Notes under the pieces: generated by a model | The model's input: only the letters and a program-made list of their open reading frames with translations | Databases searched by the model: none | What the model was told of the DNA's origin: nothing | Source: Porticoccus sp041395745 | GTDB lineage: Bacteria; Pseudomonadota; Gammaproteobacteria; Pseudomonadales; Porticoccaceae | Length of the DNA stretch: 64,000 bases | Direction of reading: 5' to 3' | Assembly (NCBI GenBank): GCA_041395745.1 | Contig: JAWKZV010000001.1 | Location: forward strand, 744,001-808,000 | Part shown: positions 61,665 to 64,000 of the stretch, in pieces | How positions within the stretch are numbered: position 1 is the stretch's first letter | Layout of the letters: the number at the start of each line of letters is the position of its first letter | Program-made: the position numbers and the translations under genes

Positions 61665-63431
61665 GTGAAACGGAGTTTTCTCAAGAGGCTGTTTCTGCTG
61701 TTGATACTGCCGGCCAGTCTGGCCCTGGCAGTGGAACCGGCCATCATCGACCAGAATGCCCGTTTCCATCCGGCAGTGTCCAGTAGTGGAATGGTGGTTT
61801 CCCAGGATGCCATCGCCAGCGAGGTTGGCGCTGACATTCTCGGGCAGGGGGGCAATGCCGTCGATGCGGCGGTTGCCACCGGCTTCGCCCTTGCGGTGAC
61901 CCTGCCACAAGCTGGAAACATCGGCGGTGGTGGTTTCATGCTGCTGTACCTGGCCGAGGAAAAGCGCACATTGGCCATCGATTACCGGGAAATGGCACCG
62001 GCAGCAGCCAGTCCGACAATGTTCCTCGATAAACACGGCAATGTCGTGCCAGATCAGTCCCGTTTCAGCCATCGCGCAACCGGAGTCCCCGGCACTGTGG
62101 CCGGACTGCTTTACACCTTACAAGCCTATGGCTCCATGACCCCACAACAGGTGCTGGCACCCGCCATAGCCCTGGCAGAGGAGGGCTTTGTAGTCGGCGA
62201 TACCCTGGCGTATTCCCTGAACCAGGCCTCCGGACGACTTCGCGCTGACAGCGCCTCGTCCAGTTATTTTTTTCGCGGCGACGGAACACCTCTTCAAGCT
62301 GGCGATCGCTGGCAGCAAACAGATCTGGCCAGAACCCTGAAGCGCATTTCAGAGCAGGGAATGAACGGTTTTTACCGTGGCGAAACCGCCGCTCTGATCG
62401 TTGCCGAAATGCAGCGGGGTGGAGGTCTGATCAGTCAGGACGACCTTGCCAATTACAGGGTGATGGAACGCCAAGCGGTAACTGGCCAATACAGAGGTTA
62501 TACCATTGCTGCCATGCCTCCGCCGTCTTCGGGTGGCATACATTTAATCGAAATGCTGAATGTGCTTGAAGGTTGGGATCTGTTCTCGCTCGGCCACAAC
62601 AGTGCCGCCTATCTGCACCGGCTCACTGAAACCATGCGCCGAGCTTACGCGGATCGCAGCAAGTATCTGGGCGACCCCGATTTCTACCAAGTGCCAGTGG
62701 CAAGACTGGTCGACAAAGCCTACGCAGCCGAACTGCGGGAGGGTATCGACCTTAACAAGGCTTCTCGCTCCGAAGACATTTCCCCCGGCCTGAAACTGCA
62801 GGAGGAAAGCCCGCAGACCACCCATTTTTCAGTGTGGGATCGATGGGGCAATGTGGTGAGCAACACCTACACCCTTAATTTTTCCTACGGCAGCGGTATC
62901 TCCGTTGCCGGAGCAGGCTTCCTGCTCAACAATGAAATGGACGATTTTTCCGCTAAAGCGGGGGTGCCCAATGCCTACGGCTTGCTGGGTGGCGATGCGA
63001 ACGCCATCGAAGCGGGCAAGCGTCCGCTGTCATCCATGACACCAACCATTGTTTTTAAGGGCGATGAACCCGTCCTCGCCACCGGCAGCCCGGGGGGCAG
63101 CACCATCATTACAGTAGTCCTTCAGAATATTCTCAATCTTATTGATTTTAAAATGAATATTGCTGAAGCAACCGCACTGCCACGGATACATCACCAATGG
63201 TTTCCAGATCAGCTTGAGTTTGAAGCCGGCATTAGCCCTGACACCCTGAACTTACTCGGGACCATGGGACATAAACTGGCTCCACGACCGAGGATTCTAG
63301 GCAAGGTACAGGCCATCGCGGCAGAAAATGGGCATCAATTTGGTGTCACGGACAGCCGCTGGCCTGGGGTGCAGCAGTCCCGGCGGCACAGGAAGAATGA
63401 GCTTCAGTCGAGCAGATCGCCGTTGAAGTAA
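61665..63431 (+). CDS. ggt: Gamma-glutamyltranspeptidase (3' frameshift)
   Basis: A periplasmic enzyme that cleaves glutathione and transfers gamma-glutamyl groups. It is an autoprocessed Ntn-hydrolase; the nucleophile is the first Thr of QTTHFSVWD (residue 385). The signal peptide is KRLFLLLILPASLALA. The GTG at 61665 has GGAG 7 bp upstream; starts at 61620 or 61623 precede it by 14-15 residues. One G seems to be missing in CCTGGGG (63366-63369): with it the end would read WPGGAAVPAAQEE and stop at 63400, matching the family and avoiding the overlap with the roxA-like gene. As sequenced it runs to 63431. Confidence 0.93.
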   Translation: MKRSFLKRLFLLLILPASLALAVEPAIIDQNARFHPAVSSSGMVVSQDAIASEVGADILGQGGNAVDAAVATGFALAVTLPQAGNIGGGGFMLLYLAEEKRTLAIDYREMAPAAASPTMFLDKHGNVVPDQSRFSHRATGVPGTVAGLLYTLQAYGSMTPQQVLAPAIALAEEGFVVGDTLAYSLNQASGRLRADSASSSYFFRGDGTPLQAGDRWQQTDLARTLKRISEQGMNGFYRGETAALIVAEMQRGGGLISQDDLANYRVMERQAVTGQYRGYTIAAMPPPSSGGIHLIEMLNVLEGWDLFSLGHNSAAYLHRLTETMRRAYADRSKYLGDPDFYQVPVARLVDKAYAAELREGIDLNKASRSEDISPGLKLQEESPQTTHFSVWDRWGNVVSNTYTLNFSYGSGISVAGAGFLLNNEMDDFSAKAGVPNAYGLLGGDANAIEAGKRPLSSMTPTIVFKGDEPVLATGSPGGSTIITVVLQNILNLIDFKMNIAEATALPRIHHQWFPDQLEFEAGISPDTLNLLGTMGHKLAPRPRILGKVQAIAAENGHQFGVTDSRWPGVQQSRRHRKNELQSSRSPLK

Positions 63432-64000
63432 TACCGCCCGTCGACACTGGCCTGTCGCTGCTCCTCCAACTCGTGTAGCAGCTCCGGGTACTTCGGTGCA
63501 GTCATGTATCGGGCAAACCAGTCCGCCAGTAACTGCTTGTCGTCCGCCAACTGATAGAGCATGTCCTGCACCTGACGGATAAACTTCGGATCGATTTCTT
63601 CCCTGGCCATGGCTGGCGTAAGGGGCGGATCCCGGTAATAACTGGCATTGCCCTGAGCCATCAGTTCGGTGGCCAAGTCGCCGAGCATTTCTGCCAGGGT
63701 CGGCGCCCGAAAACCAACCGAGTAGGTCAGACAGTCATTTTCGGCAATACCCCAGTGAGCGATACGGGGTGGCAGATAGAGCATGTCGCCGGGATTCAAA
63801 ATCCATTCATCGACCTTCTCAAACTCACGCAGAATCCTCAGCGGTGTCCCTTCAAGCCTGGGGCTGTGCTGATCACAGAGAGAACTGATCTGCCAGCGCC
63901 GCTGGCCCTCAACTTGCAGCAGAAAGACATCGTAATAGTCAAAATGAGGGCCGACGCTACCACCTGCGGGGGCATAGCTGACCATGACATCATCCAGGCG
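63404..64000 (-). CDS. roxA: Ribosomal protein L16 3-hydroxylase, YcfD/RoxA-like (partial)
   Basis: A JmjC-type 2-oxoglutarate/Fe(II) oxygenase that hydroxylates an arginine of ribosomal protein L16. The N-terminus lies beyond the window. The visible 198 codons include the iron ligands in GPHFDYYDVFLLQ (His-x-Asp) and a later His in LPPRIAHWGIAEN, with MVSYAPAGGSVGPHFD as in E. coli YcfD. The C-terminal winged-helix part is present. It is convergent with ggt. Confidence 0.9.
   Translation of the reverse strand, partial: RLDDVMVSYAPAGGSVGPHFDYYDVFLLQVEGQRRWQISSLCDQHSPRLEGTPLRILREFEKVDEWILNPGDMLYLPPRIAHWGIAENDCLTYSVGFRAPTLAEMLGDLATELMAQGNASYYRDPPLTPAMAREEIDPKFIRQVQDMLYQLADDKQLLADWFARYMTAPKYPELLHELEEQRQASVDGRYYFNGDLLD

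Noticed and set aside
1..64000. Prophage, transposon, defence island or biosynthetic cluster
   Set aside because: I found no integrase, transposase, toxin-antitoxin, restriction, CRISPR or NRPS/PKS genes; apart from the adhesin repeats the window is core metabolism.

Overview
The window looks like a chromosomal segment of a free-living, aerobically respiring gammaproteobacterium, probably marine or aquatic and related to the Pseudomonas/Cellvibrionales side of the class. The evidence is gene order as I recall it from Pseudomonas: gltA facing sdhCDAB-sucAB-lpdA-sucCD, cysB next to a small thioredoxin-like gene, an APS-type cysH, thrH and pabB, and gltX followed by tRNA-Ala. A type I-secreted adhesin with its LapG/LapD control pair is also present. 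The DNA is moderately GC-rich and densely coding. I see no prophage, insertion sequence, CRISPR array or defence island.

Layout. 1-6.1 kb: the 3' end of a giant repeat adhesin (about 97-residue tandem repeats, VCBS-like domain, RTX repeats, T1SS tail), then lapG and lapD, which would control adhesin release through c-di-GMP. 6.1-9 kb: gltX, tRNA-Ala(GGC) and two small envelope proteins. 9-21.7 kb: the TCA block, gltA divergent from sdhCDAB-sucAB-lpdA-sucCD. 21.8-30 kb: htpG behind a sigma-32-type promoter, then gpsA, a DUF4389 protein, sixA, folE, prmB-aroC and an MFS carrier. 30-35.2 kb: tRNA-Pro(CGG), a TetR regulator, a DUF1285 protein, ETF-quinone oxidoreductase and etfBA. 35.2-40 kb: a minus-strand ECF sigma / anti-sigma-like / DUF3106 operon headed by a very Arg/Asp/His/Tyr-rich exported protein, then xthA and prc. 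40-50 kb: a PTR1/FolM-type reductase with folK, mdh, DUF2244, bcp, an isolated yajC, a D-cysteine desulfhydrase-like enzyme, an AGCS symporter, a fructosamine-kinase-like protein, a 5'-nucleotidase, a TauE/SafE exporter and cysB. 50-55.6 kb: the thioredoxin-like gene, cysH, thrH, pabB, a small Rieske protein, rraA, cytochrome b561 and a cytochrome c lipoprotein. 55.7-60.6 kb: the glyoxylate shunt, a wrecked aceA and an intact glcB flanking a LysR gene. 60.6-64 kb: a GNAT/PLD-like fusion, ggt, and the start of a roxA/ycfD-type ribosomal oxygenase cut by the window end.

As a whole the window is carbon and energy core metabolism: citrate synthase, succinate dehydrogenase, 2-oxoglutarate dehydrogenase, succinyl-CoA synthetase, malate dehydrogenase, malate synthase and electron-transfer flavoprotein. 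The oddest feature is a set of small indels, mostly single-base deletions, in three places: the adhesin (about 870-1610), aceA (55.73-57.2 kb) and the end of ggt (63,366). All other genes read cleanly. In aceA nearly every stretch still translates to conserved isocitrate lyase once frames are joined, and the deletions far outnumber diverged codons. This is either local sequence error or very recent decay, and it decides whether the organism has a glyoxylate shunt. I found no clear new multi-gene system. The best candidates for new biology are the RDHY-rich/ECF/DUF3106 operon, the CxxC partner of APS reductase, the GNAT-PLD fusion, and a transcription terminator that doubles as protein-coding sequence.
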